From Pseudomonas sp. (GTDB lineage: Bacteria; Pseudomonadota; Gammaproteobacteria; Pseudomonadales; Pseudomonadaceae): a DNA stretch of 64,000 bases. A program made the translations under genes and the position numbers. Each line of letters opens with the position of its first letter. Positions within the stretch are counted from its first letter, which is position 1. Location of the stretch: the NCBI RefSeq assembly GCF_017744435.1, contig NZ_JAGIBG010000020.1, positions 28,495 through 92,494 on the forward strand, given 5' to 3'. The notes below the pieces were generated by a model. The model made no database searches and had not been told where the DNA came from. It saw only the letters and a list, made by a program, of their open reading frames with translations. This document shows positions 1 to 12,527 of the stretch, piece by piece.

Positions 1-1
1 C

Positions 2-325
<324 letters not shown>

Positions 326-344
326 TCCTGACGCGGTAAAAAAG

Positions 345-372
345 AAGGCGACCCTTGGGTCGCCTTTCTTGT
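345..372 (+). terminator. Rho-independent terminator of dctA
   Basis: Perfect 10-bp stem AAGGCGACCC/GGGTCGCCTT at 345-354 and 357-366 with a 2-base loop, preceded by an A-run and followed by a short T-rich stretch. It lies between dctA and the converging sprT-like gene, and the flanking A/T tracts would let it work in both directions. Confidence 0.85.
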
Positions 373-378
373 GCCTGC

Positions 379-873
379 CTATTCGACGCGGGTTTCGCCG
401 CTGTACACCAATATCCCCCGGCAGCGCCGGCACAAGTAGCGCCGCCCCTGGCGCACCAGCTTGTGCCGCTGCGCGGTAAACGGGAAATCACCCTCCGGGC
501 ATGGGCAGCGGTAGATGTAGCGGGTCACCACCCGCCGCTGCACTGCATAGTTGTGGCAGCGATTCGGCGGCAGTTCATACACCCCGCGCATGATCAGCTG
601 CCACTCCTCGCCATGGGCCTGGATGCGGTCACCAAACAGTTGGTGGGCCACCAGGTGCGCCACTTCATGGGCCACGGTCTGGCGTAGGAAGTCGTCCTGG
701 TTCTCGCGATACAGCTGCAGGTTGAAGCGCAGCAGGTTCTCGTGCAAATGGGCGACGCCGGCCTTCTGGCCGCGCAGCTTGAAGCTGACTTCCGGGCGCG
801 GGAAGGGGCGTTTGAAGAAGGCTTCGGCTTGCTGGTAACAGGTTTCGACGCGTTGTTTGAGCAGCTCGGGCAT
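379..873 (-). CDS. SprT-like zinc metallopeptidase family protein
   Basis: A 164-residue protein of the SprT/Spartan family. In eukaryotes the family degrades DNA-protein crosslinks; the bacterial role is unclear. The metal site HEVAH (H69, E70, H73) sits in the middle, and the C-terminal third has a zinc-ribbon pattern, CPCP around residue 129 and CRRC near the end, as is usual for the family. I start it at the ATG at 873 because AGGAG lies upstream on the minus strand; an in-frame ATG 20 codons further out lacks support. It converges on dctA. Family membership is clear, but its protease activity has not been tested here. Confidence 0.88.
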   Translation of the reverse strand: MPELLKQRVETCYQQAEAFFKRPFPRPEVSFKLRGQKAGVAHLHENLLRFNLQLYRENQDDFLRQTVAHEVAHLVAHQLFGDRIQAHGEEWQLIMRGVYELPPNRCHNYAVQRRVVTRYIYRCPCPEGDFPFTAQRHKLVRQGRRYLCRRCRGILVYSGETRVE

Positions 874-962
874 GGCGGGGTGGTTCTCCTGACCGGGCAT
901 TATGCCGGATGCCTGTCGCGGTTGCCGAGCCACCGGTCAGCAGGCAGGCATCGTGATAAAGA

Positions 963-986
963 CAAAGGCCGCCTTGCGGCGGCCCC
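963..986 (-). terminator. Hairpin terminator after the Yip1-family gene
   Basis: Stem GGCCGCC/GGCGGCC at 967-973 and 978-984. Read on the minus strand it is followed by a T-rich run, so it fits the end of the gene at 1019-1618. Confidence 0.7.
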
Positions 987-1018
987 TGGCTTGATGCCCT
1001 ATGTTGGCTGGATCTGAT

Positions 1019-1618
1019 CTAGTTGGTGTACACGGGCCCCACGCCCAAACCCCAGATGATCACGGTTGCAGCCATGATCGCCACCAGCACCACGAGGCCC
1101 ACTGCCAGCACGGAGCTGGAGAACAGGAAGCCTTCATCTGACGGTATGTTCATGAACGTCGGCAAGCCGACATACAGCAGGTACACGGTGTAGCAAATGG
1201 CAGCGGTCCCCACCAGCATGCCCAGCCACAGGTGCGGATAGAGCGCCGCCAGGCCACCTAGGAACAGCGGGGTGGCGGTATAGGTGGCAAAGGCGATGCA
1301 TTGCGCCATGGACGGGTTGGCATCGTAGGTACGGGCCATCCAGTGGATGAAGGCACCCATCACCGCCACCCCGGCGAGCATCGCCACGTAGGACATGATG
1401 CTCATCCAGATCGCGCTGTCCATGGTCAGCATCACCGCCGGTCTGCCGCCGATCACCCAGCCCACCTGGGTTGTGCCGATAAAGGCCGAAATGGCGGGAA
1501 TCGCCGCCAAGATGAGTGTATGAGTCAGGTACATGTGGCTGATGCTTTCTTCTTCGCCACGAATCTCCCGCCATTCCTGGTCGGGATGGGTAAACAGCCC
1601 CACAACGTGATGAATCAT
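1019..1618 (-). CDS. Yip1 family inner-membrane protein
   Basis: A 199-residue integral membrane protein. The N-terminus (MIHHVVGLFTHPDQEWREI) is the typical start of bacterial Yip1-domain proteins, with an amphipathic segment before the first membrane helix. About five hydrophobic helices follow and there are no enzymatic motifs. I chose the ATG at 1618, which has GAGGAG seven bases upstream; a longer in-frame extension reads through the promoter region shared with ttcA and is not believable. The gene is divergent from ttcA. Its function is unknown; the eukaryotic relatives act in vesicle traffic, which says little about a bacterium. Confidence 0.8.
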   Translation of the reverse strand: MIHHVVGLFTHPDQEWREIRGEEESISHMYLTHTLILAAIPAISAFIGTTQVGWVIGGRPAVMLTMDSAIWMSIMSYVAMLAGVAVMGAFIHWMARTYDANPSMAQCIAFATYTATPLFLGGLAALYPHLWLGMLVGTAAICYTVYLLYVGLPTFMNIPSDEGFLFSSSVLAVGLVVLVAIMAATVIIWGLGVGPVYTN

Positions 1619-1839
1619 GCCGGTCACTCCTCTCAATGTTGCCAATCGCCCCCCACATGGAGCGCAAGCGGCCCGAGGCCAGGACACCGAAGCAGAACGG
1701 TAATGTGGCCTTATGTCGCAGTATAGGAAGCCAATCCCTGCACAAACCGTGCTTTTTAGAGCAAATTGCGCTGTCAGGGCCGTTGTTGATTCCCTTGAAG
1801 TCTTTATCGGAATCCCTACAGGTGCGCGTGGTTTGTGCG

Positions 1840-1845
1840 TAAAAT
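1840..1845 (+). promoter_or_regulatory. Possible -10 element upstream of ttcA
   Basis: TAAAAT lies 37 bases before the ttcA start in the divergent region with the Yip1 gene. A -35 match at the right distance is poor (TACAGG at 1817-1822), so this is only a candidate. Confidence 0.3.
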
Positions 1846-1881
1846 AGCCGGCTTTTGTCACACCTCGCGGATCCAAGCGCT

Positions 1882-2706
1882 ATGGGCACCCTCTCGGTCA
1901 ACCAGAACAAACTGCAAAAACGCCTGCGTCGTCTCGCTGGCGAAGCCATCACCGACTACAACATGATCGAAGAGGGCGACAAGGTCATGGTCTGCCTGTC
2001 TGGCGGCAAGGACAGCTACACCATGCTCGACGTTCTGTTGCACCTGCAGAAGGTGGCACCGATCAAGTTCGAGATCGTCGCGGTGAACATGGACCAGAAG
2101 CAGCCGGGCTTCCCCGAACATGTGCTGCCGGCCTACCTCAAGGAGCTGGGCGTCGAGTACCACATTGTCGAGAAGGACACCTACTCGGTGGTCAAGGAGC
2201 TGGTGCCCGAGGGCAAGACCACCTGCTCGCTGTGCTCGCGCCTGCGCCGTGGCACCCTTTACACCTTCGCCGATGAAATCGGTGCGACCAAGATGGCCCT
2301 GGGGCACCACCGCGACGACATCGTCGAAACCTTCTTCCTCAACATGTTCTTCAACGGCGCGCTCAAGGGCATGCCGCCGAAGCTGCGCGCCGACGACGGC
2401 CGCAACGTGGTGATCCGCCCGCTGGCCTACTGCAGCGAGAAGGACATCCAGGCCTACTCGGACATGAAGGAATTCCCGATCATCCCGTGCAACCTCTGCG
2501 GCTCGCAGGAGAACCTGCAGCGCCAGGTGGTCAAGGACATGCTGGTGGAATGGGAGCGCAAGCACCCGGGCCGCACCGAAAGCATCTTCCGCGCCATGCA
2601 GAACGTGGCGCCGTCGCAGCTGGCCGACCGCAACCTGTTCGATTTCACCAGCCTGAAGATCGACGAGAACGCCACACCGCGTTTCCTCGACGTGGTAAAC
2701 ATCTGA
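1882..2706 (+). CDS. ttcA: tRNA 2-thiocytidine(32) synthetase TtcA
   Basis: A 274-residue enzyme that thiolates C32 of certain tRNAs, using ATP and an iron-sulfur cluster. The PP-loop motif SGGKDS lies near residue 50 ([16 protein letters not shown]). The cluster-binding cysteines are seen in [12 protein letters not shown] (CxxC), with a further cysteine pair in PCNLCGSQ. I start it at the ATG of [18 protein letters not shown], the N-terminus of Pseudomonas TtcA; the reading frame stays open nine codons upstream without support. A Tag-like gene follows after 4 bp, so the two are likely co-transcribed. Confidence 0.96.
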   Translation: MGTLSVNQNKLQKRLRRLAGEAITDYNMIEEGDKVMVCLSGGKDSYTMLDVLLHLQKVAPIKFEIVAVNMDQKQPGFPEHVLPAYLKELGVEYHIVEKDTYSVVKELVPEGKTTCSLCSRLRRGTLYTFADEIGATKMALGHHRDDIVETFFLNMFFNGALKGMPPKLRADDGRNVVIRPLAYCSEKDIQAYSDMKEFPIIPCNLCGSQENLQRQVVKDMLVEWERKHPGRTESIFRAMQNVAPSQLADRNLFDFTSLKIDENATPRFLDVVNI

Positions 2707-2710
2707 GGCC

Positions 2711-3382
2711 ATGCGCGATTACCAGTGGCTGTACGCGTACTGCCTGAACCGCTTTGGCTCGGCCGAGGCGCTGGAAGCCTTCCTGCCGCAGCCGCGCACG
2801 CCAGCGCAGCTGCGCGACATCGCTGACGACCGCTACCTGTCGACCCTGGCCCTGCGCGTGTTCCGCGCCGGGCTCAAGCACAGCCTGGTGGATGCCAAGT
2901 GGCCAGCGTTCGAGCAAGTGTTCTTCGGCTTCGACCCGGAAAAGGTGGTGCTGATGGGCGCCGAGCACCTGGAGCGGTTGATGCACGACGAGCGCATCAT
3001 CCGTCACCTGGGCAAGCTCAAGAGCGTGCCGCGCAATGCGCAGATGATCCTCGATGTGGCGAAGGAGAAGGGTAGCTTCGGCGCGTTCATTGCCGACTGG
3101 CCGGAGAGCGACATCGTCGGGCTGTGGAAGTACCTGGCCAAGCACGGTAACCAGCTGGGCGGGTTGTCGGCGCCGCGCTTCCTGCGCATGGTCGGCAAGG
3201 ATACCTTCATCCCTACCGAAGACATGGCGGCGGCGTTGATTGCACAGAAGGTGATCGACAAGCAGCCGACCAGCCAGCGTGACCTGGCCCTGGTGCAGCA
3301 AGCGTTCAATCAATGGCACGCAGAGAGCGGGCGGCCGCTGTGCCAGTTGTCGGTGATGCTGGCGCATACCGTCAACCATTGA
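2711..3382 (+). CDS. DNA-3-methyladenine glycosylase I (Tag)-like protein, altered active site
   Basis: A 223-residue protein with the overall pattern of the Tag family, which removes 3-methyladenine from alkylated DNA. Landmarks are the N-terminal YxWLYAYC helix, AGL at 53-55, a WPAFEQVFFGFD helix, a LMxDERIIRHxxKLxSVxxNA segment and a WxYLAKHGNQ region. Key residues of authentic Tag are missing. At the place of the catalytic motif LEGxQAGLSW this protein has L-R-V-F-R-A-G-L-K-H (48-57), so the catalytic Glu is Arg49 and the following Trp is His57. The N-terminal zinc cysteine is also absent. The gene lies 4 bp after ttcA and a REP pair follows it. It may be a divergent glycosylase or a DNA-binding relative. 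Confidence 0.7.
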   Translation: MRDYQWLYAYCLNRFGSAEALEAFLPQPRTPAQLRDIADDRYLSTLALRVFRAGLKHSLVDAKWPAFEQVFFGFDPEKVVLMGAEHLERLMHDERIIRHLGKLKSVPRNAQMILDVAKEKGSFGAFIADWPESDIVGLWKYLAKHGNQLGGLSAPRFLRMVGKDTFIPTEDMAAALIAQKVIDKQPTSQRDLALVQQAFNQWHAESGRPLCQLSVMLAHTVNH

Positions 3383-3393
3383 GATCAGTGTTG

Positions 3394-3484
3394 CCTTCTT
3401 CGCGGGCATGCCCGCTCCCACAAGTACAGCTCAGGCCTCAAGTGCACCGCAGTCCCTGTGGGAGCGGGCGTGCCCGCGAAGAAG

Positions 3485-3486
<2 letters not shown>
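3394..3486. repeat. Inverted REP pair
   Basis: Two Pseudomonas REP units in opposite orientation. The first, at 3394-3424, has the CTTCGCGGGCATGCCCGC stem and CTCCCACA; its inverse is at 3455-3486. They are separated by about 30 bases, between convergent genes. This is a typical REP doublet and may act as a bidirectional transcript end. Confidence 0.85.
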
Positions 3487-4846
<1,360 letters not shown>

Positions 4847-4931
4847 GTCGGGTCGCATCCAGCTGGGTGTGGCGGCTATTCTAACCGCAGCGACTGACCT
4901 ATTTGCTTGAAACTTCGAGAAGGATTGACCC

Positions 4932-5396
4932 ATGGCAAGGCGTCTGGCAGCAGTACTGGCCATCACCGCGAGCCTGTTGCTCGGTGGTTGCGGTGCCGAT
5001 TACGGCGTGGACCAAGATGGTAAGGCAGTAAAGGCGGAACAGATCGACGGGCACTGGGTAGTGCTCAATTACTGGGCCGAATGGTGTGGCCCATGCCGTA
5101 CCGAGGTACCTGAACTGAACCAGGCCGCCAAGCAATGGGCGGCCGATGGCATCAAGGTGGTCGGGGTGAACTTCGATGGCCTGCAGGGCCCGGAACTGAA
5201 GCAGGCCGCGGAGGCCTTGGGCATCGGTTTCACCGTGCTGGCGCAGGACCCGGCCGAGCGTTATGACCTGCCACGCAGCGAGGCGCTGCCGGTGACCTAC
5301 ATCATCGATGACAAGGGCAAGGTGCGTGAGCAATTGCTGGGCGAGCAGACCCTGGAAGGGCTGCAGGCCAAGATCAAGGCGCTCAAAGGCGCCTGA
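4932..5396 (+). CDS. TlpA-family thioredoxin-like lipoprotein
   Basis: A 154-residue exported thiol-disulfide protein. It begins with a lipoprotein signal peptide ending in the lipobox LLLGGC (Cys about residue 20) and carries the redox motif WCGPC in YWAEWCGPCRTEVPEL. The cis-proline loop is EALPVTYIIDDKG. It is probably anchored in the periplasm and keeps cysteines of exported or cytochrome proteins reduced. AAGGA stands eight bases before the ATG. It is divergent from arsC across an 85-bp gap and followed by a strong hairpin. Confidence 0.9.
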   Translation: MARRLAAVLAITASLLLGGCGADYGVDQDGKAVKAEQIDGHWVVLNYWAEWCGPCRTEVPELNQAAKQWAADGIKVVGVNFDGLQGPELKQAAEALGIGFTVLAQDPAERYDLPRSEALPVTYIIDDKGKVREQLLGEQTLEGLQAKIKALKGA

Positions 5397-5400
5397 TGCA

Positions 5401-5430
5401 TTTGGGGCCGCAATGCGGCCCCAAACATTT
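5401..5430. terminator. Bidirectional hairpin terminator
   Basis: Perfect 11-bp stem TTTGGGGCCGC/GCGGCCCCAAA at 5401-5411 and 5415-5425 with a 3-base loop and T-rich flank. It separates the TlpA gene from the converging META-domain gene. Confidence 0.85.
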
Positions 5431-5835
5431 TCAGCCTTCTTCAGGCCAGAAGCGCAGTGGCTTGCCTTCGGCCGGCCAGAAGCGCATCTGCTCGACCGGC
5501 GACACATCCCAGCGCTGTACGGTCTCCAGCGCCTGCAAGAAGCGTTTTTCCTGCTCCATCAACGCCGGGGCACACAGTTTACGGGTCTTGCCGACCTTGC
5601 CGAAGCTCAGGTGCTCACCGTCCAGCGTATACGGCGCAAACCAGTGGTTGCAGCCGGCATTGCCGTAGGCGCGGCCATCGCTGGCCAGGGTCAGGGTCAG
5701 GTGGCTATAGTCGATCAGCGGACGCTCGCCGATCCACTCCAGTACGTAGCTGCGCTCCTGCTGCAGCTTCGAAGGTTCGGCAGCACAGCCGAGCAGGCCG
5801 GTGGCAATCAGCACACCGGTCAGCAGATTCTTCAC
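5431..5835 (-). CDS. META-domain (DUF306) lipoprotein
   Basis: A 134-residue protein with a short signal peptide and lipobox ATGLLGC, then one META domain. The diagnostic part is GRAYGNAGCNHWFAPYTLDGEHLSFGKVGKTRKLC, followed by the helix EQEKRFLQALETVQRW. META domains occur in HslJ and related envelope proteins linked to heat or drug tolerance; the biochemical role is unknown. The GTG start at 5835 overlaps the stop of the upstream CxxC gene (GTGA), so they form a coupled pair. It is convergent with the TlpA gene. Confidence 0.85.
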   Translation of the reverse strand: MKNLLTGVLIATGLLGCAAEPSKLQQERSYVLEWIGERPLIDYSHLTLTLASDGRAYGNAGCNHWFAPYTLDGEHLSFGKVGKTRKLCAPALMEQEKRFLQALETVQRWDVSPVEQMRFWPAEGKPLRFWPEEG

Positions 5836-6269
5836 TCGGCGCTCTCCTGGCAACGCGGGCACAGGTGCTTGTCGCTACGGCTGGCCCAGCCCAGTTCGGC
5901 GATACGGGCGCTGGCAGCCGGCTGACGGGCTGCCTTGCCAAGTTTGGCGTCGACGGCGAACTCGAAGTCCAGCACCGCGTCGCAGCTGTCGCACTCGACC
6001 TTCCAGGTGAGAATTTCCAGCTCGTTGAACACCGGGCCGCTGGCCACGGCAACCCACTGGCCGCGTGGGTTGATCAGGTGGCGCACGCTTTCCACGGTCA
6101 GGCGCATGGCCAGGTCCTTGCTGCCCTTGAGGGTCACGATCAGGACGTCGCCCTTGTGCATCGAGCCACCGTTGCCGGTCACCTGGTAACGGCCCGGAAC
6201 CAGGGCGCGGCACTCGATCAAGGTGTGTTGCGGGTTGAAAAGGGTGTAGCGGAAATCGTGCTCGACCAT
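5832..6269 (-). CDS. Conserved hypothetical with two CxxC pairs
   Basis: A 145-residue cytoplasmic-looking protein I cannot assign. It has no signal peptide or membrane helix. The N-terminal half is beta-rich with hydrophobic alternation (HTLIECRALVPGRYQVTG, DVLIVTLKG). Two cysteine pairs, C93/C96 (CDSC) and C137/C140 (CPRC at the very C-terminus), could together bind one zinc ion. It is the upstream partner of the META lipoprotein, with overlapping stop and start. GGAGG lies just before the ATG on the minus strand. Confidence 0.7.
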   Translation of the reverse strand: MVEHDFRYTLFNPQHTLIECRALVPGRYQVTGNGGSMHKGDVLIVTLKGSKDLAMRLTVESVRHLINPRGQWVAVASGPVFNELEILTWKVECDSCDAVLDFEFAVDAKLGKAARQPAASARIAELGWASRSDKHLCPRCQESAE

Positions 6270-6300
6270 GGGTCCTCCAGAAATGCCGCGTATCCTAGCA

Positions 6301-7290
6301 TCAACCGGTGACCAGATTCTGCGGATTACCCGCCGCCCAGCGGATGATGTTGTCCAGGGTGGTGGCGGCGATGGCGTCCAGTGCTTCGCGGGTCAGGAAT
6401 GCCTGGTGTGCGGTGATGATCACGTTGGGGAAGGTCAGCAACCGCGCCAGCACATCATCCTGCAGCGGCAGGTCGGAACGGTCCTCGAAAAACAGCTGGG
6501 CTTCCTCTTCATACACATCCAGGCCCAGATAGCCGAGCTGGCCGCTTTTCAGGGCATCGATCAGCGCCGGCGTGTCGACCAGCGCACCGCGGCCGGTGTT
6601 GATCAGCATGGCGCCTGGCTGCAACTGGTTCAGGCTTTGCGCATTGATCAGGTGCCGGGTGTGCTCGGTCAGCGGGCAGTGCAGGCTGATGATTCGCGCT
6701 TCGCGCAGCAGATCGGGCAGGTCCAGGTAGCGGGCCCCCAGGGCCAGCAGCTCTGGGTTGGGGTAGGGGTCATACGCCAGCAGCTGGCAGCCGAAGCCGG
6801 CCATGATACGGGCGAAGGCCGCGCCAATCTGGCCGGTGCCGACCACGCCGACGGTCTTGCCATGCAGGTCGAAGCCGGTCAGCCCGTGGAGGGTGAAGTC
6901 GCCTTCGCGGGTGCGGTTGTAGGCCCGGTGCAGGCGGCGATTGAGCGCCAGGATCAGGGCTACGGCGTGCTCGGCCACGGCATGCGGTGAATAGGCCGGC
7001 ACGCGCACCACCGCCAGGCCAAGGCGCTGAGCGGCGGCCAGGTCGACATGGTTGTAGCCGGCCGAGCGCAGGGCGATCAGCCGCGTGCCGCCAGTGGCCA
7101 GGCGCTGCAGTACCTGGGCGTCGAGTTCGTCGTTGATGAAGGCGCAGACGACCTCGTGGCCCTGGGCCAGAGGGGCGGTGTCGAGGGTCAGGCGGGTGGG
7201 CTGGAAGTGCAGGTCAAGGGCGCTGCCTTGGGCGGCCTGGGTGAAGCTTTCCTGGTCGTAGTGCTGGCTGCTGAACAACAGAACGCGCAT
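6301..7290 (-). CDS. ldhA: D-lactate dehydrogenase (fermentative, NAD-dependent)
   Basis: A 329-residue D-2-hydroxyacid dehydrogenase interconverting pyruvate and D-lactate with NADH. It shows the Rossmann motif GVVGTGQIG near residue 150, substrate-binding RSAGYNHVD, a NTGRGALVDT segment with the catalytic arginine, the glutamate in DVYEEE and the catalytic histidine in TAHQAFLT. DVYEEEAQLFFED is typical of LdhA rather than of glycerate or phosphoglycerate dehydrogenases. The start at 7290 (MRVLLFSSQ) is the family N-terminus. It lies 67 bp downstream of gacS on the same strand, as in P. aeruginosa. Confidence 0.92.
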   Translation of the reverse strand: MRVLLFSSQHYDQESFTQAAQGSALDLHFQPTRLTLDTAPLAQGHEVVCAFINDELDAQVLQRLATGGTRLIALRSAGYNHVDLAAAQRLGLAVVRVPAYSPHAVAEHAVALILALNRRLHRAYNRTREGDFTLHGLTGFDLHGKTVGVVGTGQIGAAFARIMAGFGCQLLAYDPYPNPELLALGARYLDLPDLLREARIISLHCPLTEHTRHLINAQSLNQLQPGAMLINTGRGALVDTPALIDALKSGQLGYLGLDVYEEEAQLFFEDRSDLPLQDDVLARLLTFPNVIITAHQAFLTREALDAIAATTLDNIIRWAAGNPQNLVTG

Positions 7291-7330
7291 GGTGAGGCCT
7301 CGTATTTGCTGATTGATAATGCAGGCTTTG

Positions 7331-7357
7331 TGTAGGAGCGCCCCGGCAAGGCCGCTC

Positions 7358-7363
<6 letters not shown>
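7331..7363. repeat. Hairpin overlapping the gacS stop codon
   Basis: Inverted repeat TGTAGGAGCG/CGCTCCTACA (outer arms at 7331-7340 and 7353-7362) enclosing CCCCGGCAAGGC. It is a REP-like unit common in Pseudomonas and includes the gacS TAG. It could attenuate read-through into ldhA. Confidence 0.7.
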
Positions 7364-10108
<2,745 letters not shown>

Positions 10109-10259
10109 ACTCGCCTCCTGTGATGTGCCTGGACGCCGTCGTCGCAGCGACGGAACAAAGCGGAAAGTTACTCCGCTGGCTGCGCTAATGCACCCATTGA
10201 ATGTCATTTCGTTGCCTGGCCAAGGCATTGGTCGCAGGGCGGTTGCCTGGAAGGAGAGC

Positions 10260-11018
10260 ATGCACAATAATTGCGCAACTGAGAATGGATGGCAGTTGCC
10301 AATGAATCCTGTAGCTAATTACACCTCCCGCATCCTGGCGATCGAGGACGATCTGGTCCTGGGTGCGTACCTGCACGAAGAGCTGCAGCGGGGCGGCTTC
10401 CAGGTCACCTGGTGCCGCAATGGCCTGGATGGCCTGGAGGCGGCCGGTCGGCAACGCTTTGACGTGGTACTGATGGATATCCTGCTGCCTGGCCTCAATG
10501 GCCTGGATGCCCTGGCCCGGCTGCGCCAGCATAGCGCCACGCCAGTGATCCTGATGTCGGCGTTGGGCGCCGAGGCCGACCGCATCAGCGGCTTCCAGCG
10601 TGGTGCCGACGATTATCTGCCCAAGCCCTTCAGCATGGCCGAGCTGCAAGTGCGGATCGAGGCGATACTGCGTCGGGTCGCCCTTGAGCGACGTCATCAG
10701 CCGCCGCTGGAGGTCGCCGGAGACGAGTTGTACTTCGACGAGGACCTGTGCGACGTCAGCCTGGGCGGTCAGCCGGCCGGCATGACGCCGAGCGAATTCC
10801 GCCTGTTCGACATCCTTTACCGTAATGTCGATGAAGTGCTGAGCAAGCCCTTCCTTTATCAGCAGGTGCTGCAGCGCGGCTACTCGCGGCATGACCGTAG
10901 CCTCGACATGCACATCAGCCAGATTCGCCGCAAGCTCAAGGGTATCGATTACCACGAGCGGCAGATCCGCACTGTGTGGGGCAAAGGCTACGTGCTCAGT
11001 GCTGGCGAAGCGGAGTAA
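10260..11018 (+). CDS. OmpR-family response regulator (PirR-like)
   Basis: A 252-residue DNA-binding response regulator. The receiver has acidic residues in AIEDD, the phosphorylated aspartate in VVLMDILLPG and the lysine in YLPKPF. The C-terminal winged helix (MTPSEFRLFDIL ... IRTVWGKGYVLS) is of OmpR/PhoB type. AAGGAGAG directly precedes the ATG at 10260, so I take this start even though it leaves a 20-residue leader before the receiver; an ATG at 10302 would suit the domain better but has no ribosome binding site. The location beside gacS matches pirR of P. aeruginosa. The next gene is its kinase. Confidence 0.88.
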   Translation: MHNNCATENGWQLPMNPVANYTSRILAIEDDLVLGAYLHEELQRGGFQVTWCRNGLDGLEAAGRQRFDVVLMDILLPGLNGLDALARLRQHSATPVILMSALGAEADRISGFQRGADDYLPKPFSMAELQVRIEAILRRVALERRHQPPLEVAGDELYFDEDLCDVSLGGQPAGMTPSEFRLFDILYRNVDEVLSKPFLYQQVLQRGYSRHDRSLDMHISQIRRKLKGIDYHERQIRTVWGKGYVLSAGEAE

Positions 11019-11021
11019 GCC

Positions 11022-12419
11022 ATGCTCGATCGCCACTCGCTGTTCTGGAAGCTGGCCATTCTGCTGGTGGGGTTCTGCCTGCTGATGATCGGCCTCAGCT
11101 ACACCTGGGGCCGTCATATGGAGACCCAGAACGCCTTTCTTGACCCGTCGGCCCGCCAGGTACTGCGCGACTATGCCAGCGAGGCGGAAAAGGCCTGGCG
11201 CGGCGGCGGGCGTGAAGGGCTGGACCGCTGGGTGGCGGCGATGCACCAGCGTGAGCATGTCTGGATCGGTGTGCTCGACCTGAATCTGCGGCCAATGGAC
11301 AGCGCCATTCTCGGCCCCGAGATCATGCAGCGGCTCACCCGTCTGCGGGGCGTCGACTGGCCGATGAGCCGGCGCAGCGTCGACCAGCCTTGGTTGCGCC
11401 TTCCGTTCCCCGGTGCGCCGGAGCAGGGCATGCTGGTGATCGAGCTGCCGCAACGGCTCAATCCTGGCCAATATCGGTTTGCCTGGCAGGTCGTCACCAA
11501 TGGCATCATTCCCGGCCTGTTCACCTTGCTGCTGTGCGTCGGCCTGTACCGCATGCTGATCGTCCCGCTCAATCAACTGCGCGAGCAGGCCAATGCCTGG
11601 CGCGCCGACCAGCTTTCGGCACGCCTGGATTCCCGTACCACAGCCCGCCACGACGAGCTGGGCGAGCTGGCCCGAGCCTTCGATCAGATGGCCGAGCGAC
11701 TTCAAGGCACTGTGGTGATGCAGCAGCAACTGCTGCGAGACCTGTCCCACGAAATGCGTACTCCGCTCAGCCGCCTGCGTGTGGCCTGCGACGGCGAGAC
11801 CGACCTTGCGCGCCTGCGTGAGCGCCTGGGGCGTGAGGTGGACTGCATGCAACAGCTGGTCGAGAACACGCTGCAGCTGGCTTGGCAGGATGCCGAGCGT
11901 ACGCCGATGAACCTTGAGCCGATCCAGGTTCAGGCGCTGTGGGACCTGCTGGCCGAGGACGCCAGCTATGAAAGCGGCTGGTCGGCCGAGCGGTTGCGCT
12001 GCGAGCTGCCGGGCAATTGCTGGGTGCAGGGCAACCTCAACCACCTGGCCCAGGCCGTGGAGAACATGCTGCGCAACGCCATCCGCCATTCGCCGGAAAA
12101 CGGCCTGGTGCGGTTGGGTGGGCAGCGCGAGGGCGGGTATTGGCGTTTGTGGCTGGAGGATGAGGGCGGGGGTGTGGCCGATGAAGACCTGGAGCGGATC
12201 TTTGCACCGTTCTCCCGACTCGATGGCTCACGACCGGGGGATGGCGGATTTGGCCTGGGGCTGAGCATTGCCCGCAGTGCGATCCAGCGTCAGGGCGGGA
12301 CCTTGTGGGCGGAGAATGGCAAGCGCGGGCTGCGGCTGTGCATGAGGCTGCCGCTTCATGTGCCGGCCCCTTCGCGGGACAAGCCCGCGCCAACAGAGAC
12401 AGCGATAAGCTGCTCGTAG
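11022..12419 (+). CDS. Two-component sensor histidine kinase (PirS-like)
   Basis: A 465-residue inner-membrane kinase, 3 bp after its regulator. N-terminal helix at about 10-27, a periplasmic sensor of about 130 residues, a second helix near 168-188, HAMP, H-box RDLSHEMRTPLSRLR, N-box ENMLRNAIRHSPE, and G-boxes DEGGG and GFGLGLSIA. The catalytic domain ends near residue 445. The last residues (about 448-458, VPAPSRDKPAP) are encoded by a REP element rather than by ancestral sequence. In P. aeruginosa the same position holds pirS, next to the enterobactin receptor pirA; no receptor gene is present here, so the signal is uncertain. Confidence 0.88.
   Translation: MLDRHSLFWKLAILLVGFCLLMIGLSYTWGRHMETQNAFLDPSARQVLRDYASEAEKAWRGGGREGLDRWVAAMHQREHVWIGVLDLNLRPMDSAILGPEIMQRLTRLRGVDWPMSRRSVDQPWLRLPFPGAPEQGMLVIELPQRLNPGQYRFAWQVVTNGIIPGLFTLLLCVGLYRMLIVPLNQLREQANAWRADQLSARLDSRTTARHDELGELARAFDQMAERLQGTVVMQQQLLRDLSHEMRTPLSRLRVACDGETDLARLRERLGREVDCMQQLVENTLQLAWQDAERTPMNLEPIQVQALWDLLAEDASYESGWSAERLRCELPGNCWVQGNLNHLAQAVENMLRNAIRHSPENGLVRLGGQREGGYWRLWLEDEGGGVADEDLERIFAPFSRLDGSRPGDGGFGLGLSIARSAIQRQGGTLWAENGKRGLRLCMRLPLHVPAPSRDKPAPTETAISCS
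12363..12396. repeat. REP unit inside the sensor kinase 3' end
   Basis: A single REP unit (CCTTCGCGGGACAAGCCCGCG core) lies within the last 20 codons of the kinase gene. Normally REPs sit outside genes; this one is translated in frame. Confidence 0.8.
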
Positions 12420-12527
12420 CTTACCGCTTATAGCTTGTAGCTATAGCGACCACAGATTGCGTGATATGGCCGGGAAGTGTTTGCCGGTATGATAGGCACC
12501 CCTGCCGTCCGGATTGTGAAATACGCC

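Noticed and set aside
1787..1800. Anr/FNR-like site upstream of ttcA (TTGAT-N4-TTGAA)
   Set aside because: Only the left half matches TTGAT-N4-ATCAA; three of five right-half bases agree, which is not convincing.
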